Source: Oceanospirillaceae bacterium (GTDB lineage Bacteria; Pseudomonadota; Gammaproteobacteria; Pseudomonadales; Oceanobacteraceae). From it: a DNA stretch of 32,902 bases. This document shows positions 17,213 through 23,565 of this stretch, in pieces. The stretch covers positions 1 to 32,902 of the forward strand of contig PAJK01000075.1 in assembly GCA_002706025.1 (NCBI GenBank). Reading direction: 5' to 3'. Under the pieces are notes generated by a model. It saw only the letters and a list, made by a program, of their open reading frames with translations, was not told the origin of the DNA and searched no databases. The position numbers and the translations under genes are program-made. The stretch's first letter is position 1. Each line of letters begins with the position of its first letter.

Positions 17213-17719
17213 TTAAAACCAGCGCTGCGGATAATTCCGGCGTGCGATCAGGCGGTGATAAAGCACACCAAACAGCACGATCAGCAGGGTACCGCTCATT
17301 ACCGGTGTCAGTACAAAATTCCATCCCGGCTGCGTCAGCATCACCAGTAATGGATTGGCGCCGGCTGGCGGATGGGTGGTATTGGTCAGCATCATCAGGG
17401 CAATGCCCAATCCGGTGGCCAGCCCCAGACTGAGCGGATCAGCGCCGAAAAAATGCAGTACGCTCAAACCCGCCAACGTCGTCAGCAGATGACCACCCAC
17501 GATATTGCGCGGCTGCGCCAGTGGGCTGTCAGGCAGAACAAACAGAATCACCATGGTGGCACCAAAGGGTGCCATTACCAGCGCAGTGCTTTGCCAGTCC
17601 TGCAACAGCAACAACAGACTGATGCAGGCGGCAGCGCCACCTCCGGCAAGAAGGGCGGCGAATACGCGGCTGCCAAAGGCTGCGCTCAGCAGGGGAAATC
17701 GGGTGTCAGCGGTTTTCAT
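17213..17719 (-). CDS. HPP family membrane protein
   Basis: The 168-residue protein has four hydrophobic helices at about 16-40, 44-64, 73-110 (long or kinked) and 133-155, with the family signature THPPAGANP (115-123) in a loop. It also has WQSTALVMAPFGATMVILF and PLAQPRNIVGGHLL, both typical of HPP proteins (PF04982). Some members with extra CBS domains exist; this one is the short form. Plant and cyanobacterial relatives have been linked to nitrite transport in plastids, but the function in proteobacteria is not settled. ATG at 17719, with GGAG 6 bases upstream. The divergent TetR gene and two operator-like repeats in its promoter suggest it is the regulated target. Confidence 0.9.
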   Translation of the reverse strand: MKTADTRFPLLSAAFGSRVFAALLAGGGAAACISLLLLLQDWQSTALVMAPFGATMVILFVLPDSPLAQPRNIVGGHLLTTLAGLSVLHFFGADPLSLGLATGLGIALMMLTNTTHPPAGANPLLVMLTQPGWNFVLTPVMSGTLLIVLFGVLYHRLIARRNYPQRWF

Positions 17720-17811
17720 ATCAGGCTCCGTTTTTAAGCACAGTTTTAAGGCCGGGTTTAAGGCCTGTCAGCAGTCAGTTCTTTTACAGCGTTAATCTGG
17801 TCACCTGAAAA

Positions 17812-17857
17812 GGTAGACCGACCTGTCTACCAGTAATAGTAGACAGATTGGTCTACT
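17812..17857. promoter_or_regulatory. Two TetR-type operators in the HPP/tetR intergenic region
   Basis: Box 1 (17812-17831) is GGTAGAC-N6-GTCTACC and box 2 (17838-17857) is AGTAGAC-N6-GTCTACT. Both are perfect inverted repeats with 7-bp arms and 6-bp centres, and their centres are 26 bp apart. Read on opposite strands, the two 16-bp cores TAGACCGACCTGTCTA and TAGACCAATCTGTCTA differ at three positions. They lie between the divergent HPP and TetR genes, which is the usual place for an autoregulated TetR operator. The TAGACC/GGTCTA half sites resemble the box described for NemR-type regulators. Confidence 0.8.
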
Positions 17858-17865
17858 CTTGTCAA
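17836..17865 (-). promoter_or_regulatory. Sigma-70 promoter of the HPP gene
   Basis: On the minus strand, TTGACA (plus-strand positions 17860-17865, perfect consensus) is followed after 18 bases by TACTAT (17836-17841). Operator box 2 fills the spacer and overlaps the -10, and box 1 covers the predicted transcription start near 17829. A bound TetR dimer on either box would block RNA polymerase. Confidence 0.65.
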
Positions 17866-17914
17866 AATATTTTGCACGGGACATTTCCCCGCGCCCGCAG
17901 ATGAGAGCGAAACC

Positions 17915-18556
17915 ATGCCGGACTCACCAACCAAAGCACAAAACAAAGCCAAAGCGTCAGCCACAAACTCACCAGAGACCCGGCAGACCGGAGACAGCAG
18001 TGGCAAGCGCAGTGAACTGGTACAGACGGCTTTCCGCCTGTTTTATCAGCAGGGTATTCACGCCACCGGGATCAATCAGATACTGAGCGAATCAGGTATT
18101 GCCAAGAAAACCCTGTATCACCACTTCCCGACCAAAGACGATCTGCTGCTGGCCGTCATCGCTTATCGTGACCAGATCTTCAGTCAGTGGTTACTGACAC
18201 AGCTGCAGGAATGCGCAAGCGTTGAAGCGTTATGCGACGCCTGGTTTATGGCGCTGGATGACTGGTTCAACGACCGTGTCGATACTCTGCTCGGCTTCCG
18301 TGGCTGTTTTTTTATCAACAGCAGCGGTGAATACAGTGAACCGGATCATCCGGTATTGCTGGCCTGCCGGGCACATAAGAACAGCCTGCAGCACGCCCTG
18401 AAGAAGCTTTTGCAAGGCCTGATGGATGAAGCTGCGGCTACCGTGCTGTCAACTCAATGGTGCCTGCTGAAAGAAGGAGCTATCGTTGCTGCCACCGTCA
18501 GTGGCAATAAAAATGCCGCTCGTGATGCCCGGCAGATGGCACAAACCAGGGTTTAA
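17915..18556 (+). CDS. TetR/AcrR family transcriptional regulator
   Basis: The 213-residue protein has an N-terminal tail of about 30 polar residues, then the TetR DNA-binding domain: KRSELVQTAFRLFYQQGIHATGINQILSESGIAKKTLYHHFPTKDDLLLAVI in outline (31-82), with the helix-turn-helix at about 52-71. The remaining residues form the ligand-binding, dimerising core; FRGCFFINSSGEY and ALKKLLQGLMDEAA fit the TetR_C family seen in many AcrR-like repressors. The ligand is unknown. It is divergent from the HPP gene and shares with it two perfect inverted repeats, so it probably represses both genes. The start has only a weak GAGAG ribosome site. Confidence 0.92.
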   Translation: MPDSPTKAQNKAKASATNSPETRQTGDSSGKRSELVQTAFRLFYQQGIHATGINQILSESGIAKKTLYHHFPTKDDLLLAVIAYRDQIFSQWLLTQLQECASVEALCDAWFMALDDWFNDRVDTLLGFRGCFFINSSGEYSEPDHPVLLACRAHKNSLQHALKKLLQGLMDEAAATVLSTQWCLLKEGAIVAATVSGNKNAARDARQMAQTRV

Positions 18557-18688
18557 ACAAAAACGGCAAAACAGCTGAAACATCTCGCTAAAAGCAAAGT
18601 GCGACAAGCGCGATAAAGGGAAAAGACAAGCGCTGTGCGTCACCCATAATGACCCGGTTGGCTGCTGCACTGGCCAAATTGCCAATAG

Positions 18689-18717
18689 GTCAAAGTTGAC
18701 AAAGTTGCTAATATAAT
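18689..18717 (+). promoter_or_regulatory. Possible promoter and operator before the duplicated membrane protein
   Basis: A perfect TATAAT (18712-18717) lies 30 bases upstream of the GTG start. GTCAAAGTTGAC (18689-18700) is an inverted repeat with 5-bp arms, overlapping the direct repeat CAAAGTTG/CAAAGTTG. TTGACA is present but only 10 bases from the -10, so the -35 is unclear. The palindrome may be an operator. Confidence 0.35.
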
Positions 18718-18747
18718 CAGCACCCTGAACATTATAAGAATTCATCC

Positions 18748-19563
18748 GTGCTGATTATCGCTAAAATCCTGATCACCTTTCTGACCGTTGTTCTGCTGGC
18801 GCAGGTCGCTCAGCGTATGAGCCCACGTCATGCTGGCCTGCTGGCAGGTTTCCCGCTGGGAACGGCCATCGCACTGTACTTTTTTGGCTGGCAACAGGGC
18901 GCTGAGTTTGCCGCTGCCGGTGCTGTGTATACCCTCTCCGGCCTTACTTCGGCGATCTGTCTGGCCTTCGGTTACTGGCTGGTGATCCGCAAATTACCCG
19001 GCCTGCGCTGGCTTCCACTGGCCGTTGCCAGTGGCTTCAGCTGTTTTTTAGCATCGTCTTTTCTGCTGCAGTATCTGCCCCCATCACCGGCTGTCAGTCT
19101 GGCGGTGATCATTGCTGCGATTCTGCTGTTCCGCACCTTGTTCAAGCACATACCCGAAACCCATATCGATAACAGCGCAGCTCCGCAGAACCGTCTGAGC
19201 CAGCTGCTGGCGGGCAAAACGGCTACCCTGCTGTTCCGCGCATCCATTGCGACCGCATCCATTCTGCTGATTACCGCGCTGGCCGATGTACTCGGCCCTT
19301 CGCGGGCGGGTCTGCTGGCGGCTTTCCCGGTGAGCTTCTTCCCGCTGATTCTGATCCTGCACATCAGCCATGGCGCCAACGTCCTCAGCTGCACCATCAA
19401 ACACTACCCGGACGGGATTGGCGCGCTGGCGGTGTACGCACTGGCGGTGATTTACCTGTATCCGGCGCTGGGGCTGCATATCGGCACCGCAGCATCTCTG
19501 CTGTGCTCCGTCGCCTACCTGCTGATCTATGGTCAGCTGCGCACGCGCCTGCAAAAAAGCTGA
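18748..19563 (+). CDS. Eight-helix membrane protein with two similar halves
   Basis: The 271-residue protein is almost wholly hydrophobic. The first half contains LITFLTVVLLAQVAQRMSPR and HAGLLAGFPLGTAIALYF (about 9-45). The second half contains ATASILLITALADVLGPSR and AGLLAAFPVSFFPLILIL (about 170-210). The shared signature is GLLA[GA]FP plus a preceding Pro/Arg loop, suggesting a duplicated four-helix unit and hence a transporter-like architecture. A short soluble linker (HIPETHIDNSAAPQNRLSQLL) joins the halves. I cannot place it in a named family with certainty. The GTG start at 18748 is the only in-frame choice near the first helix, and no good ribosome site is seen. Confidence 0.72.
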   Translation: MLIIAKILITFLTVVLLAQVAQRMSPRHAGLLAGFPLGTAIALYFFGWQQGAEFAAAGAVYTLSGLTSAICLAFGYWLVIRKLPGLRWLPLAVASGFSCFLASSFLLQYLPPSPAVSLAVIIAAILLFRTLFKHIPETHIDNSAAPQNRLSQLLAGKTATLLFRASIATASILLITALADVLGPSRAGLLAAFPVSFFPLILILHISHGANVLSCTIKHYPDGIGALAVYALAVIYLYPALGLHIGTAASLLCSVAYLLIYGQLRTRLQKS

Positions 19564-19587
19564 AAAACCGCGTTCAGCTGGTACAAT
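19560..19587 (+). promoter_or_regulatory. Promoter of the ART-like gene
   Basis: CTGAAA (19560-19565), a 16-base spacer and TACAAT (19582-19587) match sigma-70 elements at four and five of six positions. The predicted start near 19594 leaves a leader of about 85 bases that can form two hairpins. Confidence 0.5.
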
Positions 19588-19591
19588 GCGA

Positions 19592-19658
19592 CTGCTGAAA
19601 AGCAGACCAGCAAAAACACTATAAGCAGAATGCCCGGCCGGACCTATGTTGCGGCCGG
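19592..19658 (+). promoter_or_regulatory. Structured 5' leader of the ART-like gene
   Basis: Hairpin 1 is CTGCT-GAAA-AGCAG (19592-19605), closed by a GNRA tetraloop and placed right at the predicted transcript start. Hairpin 2 has arms CCGGCCG (19634-19640) and CGGCCGG (19652-19658) with an 11-base loop, 20 bases before the start codon. Neither has a T-run. They may stabilise the mRNA or limit ribosome access. Confidence 0.4.
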
Positions 19659-19678
19659 CACATACCGGAACAGACCCC

Positions 19679-20248
19679 ATGAAAGAATTTACCACCCCCG
19701 ATTTTCTCAAAGACGCAGCAGACCTGATTTCCGCCGACGGCTTTGCGACCTCGAATATCTGGTATCACGGCACAGCATCCGGACTGGTCGAAGCCATCAA
19801 AACCTCTGGTCTGAAAGGCTCGGGGGATGCCGAACTGCTGCAACGTCAGATGAAAACCCTGGGAACCATTGGTCACGAAGCCAGCGATCAGCAGGACCCG
19901 CTGTTCGTCACCCAGAGTAAAGAGCTGGCGTATTTCTGGGCTAACCAGAAAGCCCATACCCGCACTCTCTACATGCAGCAGGAAGAAACACCTGTGGTGT
20001 TTAAACTGGAACTGCCGGAAGAGCTGAACAAGCTGGTCATCACCGATGCCGGTGGTGCAGCACTGCTGATGGAACCAGGCAATATTTATCTGCTGTGGCT
20101 GAAAGAGCTGTACAAAGAACTGGGACAGCAGATGCCGGAACTGAACCCGTTAAAATGCGACCGCATGGATTATCTGAACAAACTGGGTCTGGCCTATGTC
20201 GCCGGCGATGTTGATCCTCAGTATCTGACCCTGCTGCAGTCGCACTGA
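19679..20248 (+). CDS. Hypothetical protein with ADP-ribosyltransferase-like N-terminal motifs
   Basis: This 189-residue soluble protein is not one I can name. Residues 28-47 read WYHGTASGLVEAIKTSGLKG, which resembles the first strand and helix of PARP/KptA-type ADP-ribosyltransferase folds (YHGT, then a helix ending in GL). Residues 75-88, LFVTQSKELAYFWA, resemble the second core element (T-x-S-x-x-x-A-x-x-[YW]A). A strand VVFKLELPEEL (107-117) follows and could supply the acidic residue. The C-terminal third (140-189) is helical and unassigned. No toxin-like secretion signal or antitoxin partner is seen. I chose the ATG at 19679 because it opens the conserved-looking part; an ATG at 19646 lies in the leader hairpin. 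It has its own promoter and terminator. Confidence 0.7.
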   Translation: MKEFTTPDFLKDAADLISADGFATSNIWYHGTASGLVEAIKTSGLKGSGDAELLQRQMKTLGTIGHEASDQQDPLFVTQSKELAYFWANQKAHTRTLYMQQEETPVVFKLELPEELNKLVITDAGGAALLMEPGNIYLLWLKELYKELGQQMPELNPLKCDRMDYLNKLGLAYVAGDVDPQYLTLLQSH

Positions 20249-20271
20249 TCTGTGCGCTGATCTGCTCCACC

Positions 20272-20297
20272 AAAAAGCCGCTGTTGCGGCTTTTTTT
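20272..20297 (+). terminator. Intrinsic terminator after the ART-like gene
   Basis: An A-run, stem GCCGC (20277-20281), loop TGTT, stem GCGGC (20286-20290) and seven T (20291-20297) form a classical rho-independent terminator, 24 bases after the stop codon. The A-run also pairs with the T-run. Confidence 0.9.
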
Positions 20298-20450
20298 GTG
20301 CGCGCAGCGCAGTCAGAACAGCCCACACGCATGTCATATTAAGCAATTACGATATCAGCGGAACTCACAGCCACGGATACTGACAACAGGTGCTGAGTTC
20401 AGAAACTCTCATCAGCCATTCGCCACAGACAACAGAACAGGAGTTATGTT

Positions 20451-21236
20451 ATGCGGCTGCGCACACGCTGCCAGATGAAATTTGATATCAGCATTCCGAC
20501 CCCGTTTATTCTTATGTTGCGCCTGCGCAGCGGCGCCCAGCAGTGGGTAGCGAAAAAAGAATACCGCCTTGAGCCGAACATTCCGGTGTTTGAATTCGCC
20601 GATGGCTTTGGCAACCTGTGTCAGCGACTGGTCACCCCGCCCGGGCCGTTTTCCATTTATACATCGGCAGAGACGGAAACCGCAGAGCAGATGGACTCAG
20701 CGCCGGGAGCACCCTTTACCGATATCGCCAATCTGCCTCAGGACGTACTGGGTTATCTATTGCCCAGCCGTTACTGCGAATCGGACCGTTTCTGCGATAT
20801 GGCCACCGACATCGTCGCCGGACAACTGCCTGGCTACGATCAGGTCAAAGCCATCGAAAACTGGCTGAAAGCCAATATTCTTTATGCACCTGGCACCAGT
20901 GATGTACCTGTCTCGGCGGTGGAAGTGCACCAGCGTCAGTCCGGCGTATGCCGCGACCTTGCCCATCTTGGCATTGCCCTGTGCCGCAGCATCAGCATTC
21001 CTGCCCGTCTGGTGGTAGGCTATCTGCATAATCTGCAACCGATGGATATGCACGCCTGGTTTGAAGCCTATGTTGGCGGACGCTGGTACACCTTCGATGC
21101 CACCCAGGCAAATCTGCCCGGCGGTTACGTGGTGGTCGGCTATGGACGCGATGCCACAGACGTGGCTGTGTATAATCAGTTCGGCCCGCCGGTATTGCCT
21201 GTGTATCAGGAGATTGCGGTGGAAAGAATTGACTGA
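20451..21236 (+). CDS. Transglutaminase-like cysteine protease-fold protein
   Basis: The 261-residue protein has an N-terminal beta-rich region (about 8-75: [36 protein letters not shown]) and a transglutaminase core with a full catalytic triad: Cys167 in SGVCRDLAH, His201 in [10 protein letters not shown] and Asp216 in WYTFDAT. This is the bacterial Transglut_core layout (COG1305); members act as amidases or proteases rather than crosslinkers, and the substrate is unknown. There is no signal peptide or membrane helix, so it should be cytoplasmic. The start at 20451 is supported by AGGAG 7 bases upstream. The nucleoside deoxyribosyltransferase gene follows after 42 bp on the same strand and may share the mRNA. 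Confidence 0.9.
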   Translation: MRLRTRCQMKFDISIPTPFILMLRLRSGAQQWVAKKEYRLEPNIPVFEFADGFGNLCQRLVTPPGPFSIYTSAETETAEQMDSAPGAPFTDIANLPQDVLGYLLPSRYCESDRFCDMATDIVAGQLPGYDQVKAIENWLKANILYAPGTSDVPVSAVEVHQRQSGVCRDLAHLGIALCRSISIPARLVVGYLHNLQPMDMHAWFEAYVGGRWYTFDATQANLPGGYVVVGYGRDATDVAVYNQFGPPVLPVYQEIAVERID

Positions 21237-21278
21237 TCAGCCGCATCCGCTGACAGCTTTTTCAGACTGAGGAAACCC

Positions 21279-21848
21279 ATGGCCATGAAAAAGATTTACC
21301 TCGCCGGACCGGACGTTTTTCTGCCCGATCCCCACGCAGCCGGAGCGGCGAAAAAGCATTTGTGCCAGCAGTATGGTTTTGACGGGCTGTTTCCGATCGA
21401 CAGTGAAATCAGCGTTGCTGATGATGAATCTCTGGCGTTTGCCATCAGCCGGGAAAACGAAGCCCTGATTCACCAGGCCGATATTATCATTGCCAACCTG
21501 ACCCCCTTTCGCGGCCCCAGCGCCGATGCCGGCACCGTTTACGAACTGGGGCTGGCCCGTGGCCTGGGAAAAGTTCTGGCCGGCTACAGCAATGTATCAA
21601 CGCCATTTACTGAGCGCAGCTGGCAGCACTCTGGCCATGGCGCTATGCCAGAAGACAGCGATGCTCACCTCACCGACCGCGATGGCCTGACCATCGAGAA
21701 CTTCGGCCTGCACGATAACCTGATGCTGGAAGGCGGTATTTATCTGGCCAACGGCATTTTTATTACCTGCGACGCCCCACCGGAACAGCGTTACACCGAC
21801 CTCAGCGCCTTTGAACAGATACTAAAGCAGCTGGCTGAACGGATTTAA
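21279..21848 (+). CDS. Nucleoside 2-deoxyribosyltransferase
   Basis: The 189-residue protein has the family motifs: KKIYLAGPDVFLPD (4-17, base-binding strand), ADIIIANLTPFRGPSADAGT (67-86) and VYELGLARGLGK (87-98). In this family the Glu of the YELG motif (Glu89) is the nucleophile that takes the deoxyribose. HDNLML near residues 154-159 carries the conserved Asp/Asn that contacts the sugar. It exchanges or hydrolyses the base of 2'-deoxynucleosides in salvage or in cleaning of modified nucleotides. The ATG at 21279 follows GAGGAAA; the third codon is also ATG. It lies 42 bp after the transglutaminase gene. Confidence 0.93.
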   Translation: MAMKKIYLAGPDVFLPDPHAAGAAKKHLCQQYGFDGLFPIDSEISVADDESLAFAISRENEALIHQADIIIANLTPFRGPSADAGTVYELGLARGLGKVLAGYSNVSTPFTERSWQHSGHGAMPEDSDAHLTDRDGLTIENFGLHDNLMLEGGIYLANGIFITCDAPPEQRYTDLSAFEQILKQLAERI

Positions 21849-21858
21849 ACCGTCAGCC

Positions 21859-21872
21859 GCTCAGCGCTGAGC
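21859..21872. repeat. 14-bp perfect palindrome after the deoxyribosyltransferase gene
   Basis: GCTCAGCGCTGAGC lies 10 bases past the stop codon. It has no loop and no T-run, so it is a weak terminator at best. It may be an RNase-stabilising 3' structure or a protein site. Confidence 0.4.
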
Positions 21873-21940
21873 AGACGCCTGCTGCTATGAGTTTCTGTTT
21901 CTTGTTATCCCTTTTGACTTTCTCTCCTGCTGTCATTCTT

Positions 21941-21968
21941 TTGCCAGCGGTTTAGCGTGCGACATAAT
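21941..21968 (+). promoter_or_regulatory. Sigma-70 promoter of the slyA-like operon
   Basis: TTGCCA (21941-21946) and CATAAT (21963-21968) each match consensus at five of six positions, with a 16-base spacer. The predicted start is near 21975, inside the first SlyA-type palindrome. Confidence 0.65.
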
Positions 21969-21970
21969 TG

Positions 21971-22014
21971 CTTAGCATGCTAACTATATGCTAAATTACT
22001 TAGCATGCTAACTA
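21971..22014. promoter_or_regulatory. Two SlyA-type operators upstream of the slyA-like gene
   Basis: TTAGCATGCTAA occurs at 21972-21983 and again at 22000-22011, each a perfect 12-bp palindrome. The copies sit inside an exact 16-bp direct repeat (21971-21986 and 21999-22014). They differ at one base from the TTAGCAAGCTAA site reported for SlyA. A half site ATGCTAA lies between them, and a weak copy TTTAGCGTGCG lies in the promoter spacer. Binding at the transcription start would repress the operon. Confidence 0.82.
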
Positions 22015-22040
22015 AATAACCCTCCTGCCGGGAACCTTAA

Positions 22041-22481
22041 ATGGAACAGAACCTGGGCTGGCTGCTGGCCCGCGCCGCATTCAACTGGCGTCATACCGTC
22101 GACTTCTATATGGAAGAACTGGGGCTGACCCAATCACGCTGGATTGCCCTGCTCCATCTCGGCCGTCTGAATGAAGGCTGCAGTCAGAGTGAACTGGCTT
22201 CGGATATCGGCATCGAGCAGCCCTCTATGGTACGCACACTGCAGCACCTGGAAGAATCCGGACTGATCGAACGCCGCCAATGTGCAGAGGATGCCAGACG
22301 GCGCACTCTGTGGCTGACCGAAAAAGGCCGGCAGATTCTCAGCGATGTAGAAAGCATGGCGAAAAAAGGCAGGCAGCAATTACTCAACGGGCTCTCCCGT
22401 GAACAACGTCAGGTATTACACGAATGCCTGAACCAGATTATCGACAACGCGCAACACAGTACGCAGGCAATTAAAAAATGA
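22041..22481 (+). CDS. slyA: SlyA-like MarR family transcriptional regulator
   Basis: The 146-residue protein matches the length and sequence of E. coli SlyA. It has a dimerising N-terminal helix, then LGLTQSRWIALLHLGRL (27-43), the winged helix-turn-helix with SQSELASDIGIEQPSMVRTLQHLEESGLIERR in outline (48-79), the wing (80-92) and a C-terminal dimerisation helix. IGIEQPS-VRTL is the SlyA recognition helix region. SlyA-type proteins sense small aromatic ligands and control efflux and stress genes. Two SlyA-like palindromes lie just upstream, and the stop overlaps the next gene by four bases (ATGA), so it most likely represses its own efflux operon. Confidence 0.93.
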   Translation: MEQNLGWLLARAAFNWRHTVDFYMEELGLTQSRWIALLHLGRLNEGCSQSELASDIGIEQPSMVRTLQHLEESGLIERRQCAEDARRRTLWLTEKGRQILSDVESMAKKGRQQLLNGLSREQRQVLHECLNQIIDNAQHSTQAIKK

Positions 22482-23545
22482 CGACCGATTTACACTTTAA
22501 CCGTTGGATGAAGCGCGCAGGCATTCTGTTTCTGCTGATTCTGATTTACATTCTTGTCACCGACATGACCACACCGATGAGTTCGTACTCCATGCTCTAT
22601 CGGCCGGTAGTAGCCATCGCCCCGCGGGTATCCGGCGAAGTAACGGAAGTCATCGTCGAAAATAACCAGCTGGTACATGCCGGCGATGTTCTGTTCCGTA
22701 TTGATCCGCGGGATTATGAACTGGCATTAGAGAAATCCGAACTGGCACTGCGCGAAGTAAACCAGACCAACGCCACATTAAAAGCTCAGCTGGCGCAGGC
22801 TGAAGCGAATGTCGCCGAAGCCCAGGTCAATGAAAAAGAAGCAATCCGCGAACTGAACCGTATCCGCTCTCTGGTGGAACGCAACATGGTTAGCCAGCAG
22901 GAAATTGATCAGGCACAGACTCAGGCACAGGCTGCCAAAGCCCGACTGAATGCCGCCATCGAAAACCGTAATGCCGCTGAAGTAAATCTTGGTGATGCCG
23001 GTGAGCAGAACCTGCGTGTACGCATGGCAGTGAATGAGGTAAAACAGGCGCAGTTAAACCTGTCCCGTACCGAGATTATCGCGCCGGAAGATGGTGTTAT
23101 TTCCAACCTGCAATTAATGCCAGGCGTGCAGGCCAGCGCCAATCAGCCGCTGATGTCGCTGGTTACTATCGGGCACGAACGTATTACCGCTGACTTTCGT
23201 GAAAAAAGTCTCAGCCACGTTGATCATGATGTAAAAGCCTGGGTGGTATTTGATGCCATTCCTGGTGAAGTATTTGCAGCACAATTAACCGGACGCGACC
23301 TTGGTGTTGCTCAGGGCCAGCTGCAGGCTGATGGTTTACTGGCACACCCTGATGACAGTGACCGCTGGGTGCGGGATGCTCAACGCGTCCGTGTGTATCT
23401 TGATATGGAAGAAACCAAAGTGCCGGATACTCTGGTCACCGGTTCCCGCGCAACGGTAATGCTGGCCGCCAGTGACAGCAGTATTATGAAAATGATTGGC
23501 AGCCTGCAGATGCACATTATCAGTCTGCTGCGTTATATCTATTAA
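22478..23545 (+). CDS. HlyD/EmrA-type membrane fusion protein
   Basis: The 355-residue adaptor has an N-terminal anchor helix (about 13-30) and a lipoyl half (AIAPRVSGEVTEVIVENNQLVHAGDVLFRIDPRDYELAL in outline, 46-84). A long coiled-coil hairpin follows (about 85-190, with repeated Ala/Gln/Glu), then the second lipoyl half (TEIIAPEDGVISNLQLMPGV), a beta-barrel domain and a C-terminal amphipathic end (SLQMHIISLLRYIY). It works with an inner-membrane transporter to move small molecules across the envelope. The next gene is a DUF2955/FUSC-type protein, the usual partner. Its ATG overlaps the slyA stop codon. E. coli has a similar slyA-linked adaptor (ydhJ), but there the regulator is divergent. 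Confidence 0.9.
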   Translation: MTTDLHFNRWMKRAGILFLLILIYILVTDMTTPMSSYSMLYRPVVAIAPRVSGEVTEVIVENNQLVHAGDVLFRIDPRDYELALEKSELALREVNQTNATLKAQLAQAEANVAEAQVNEKEAIRELNRIRSLVERNMVSQQEIDQAQTQAQAAKARLNAAIENRNAAEVNLGDAGEQNLRVRMAVNEVKQAQLNLSRTEIIAPEDGVISNLQLMPGVQASANQPLMSLVTIGHERITADFREKSLSHVDHDVKAWVVFDAIPGEVFAAQLTGRDLGVAQGQLQADGLLAHPDDSDRWVRDAQRVRVYLDMEETKVPDTLVTGSRATVMLAASDSSIMKMIGSLQMHIISLLRYIY

Positions 23546-23565
23546 GTCTGCGGCCGCTTCTGAAT

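Noticed and set aside
18449-18745. 98-residue minus-strand frame between the TetR gene and the duplicated membrane protein
   Set aside because: It overlaps the TetR 3' end and the putative promoter region, with no ribosome site or hydrophobic pattern of a real protein.
19084-19710. 208-residue minus-strand frame
   Set aside because: It is antisense to the membrane protein gene and crosses the promoter of the ART-like gene. The sequence is Gln/Arg-rich, typical of shadow frames.
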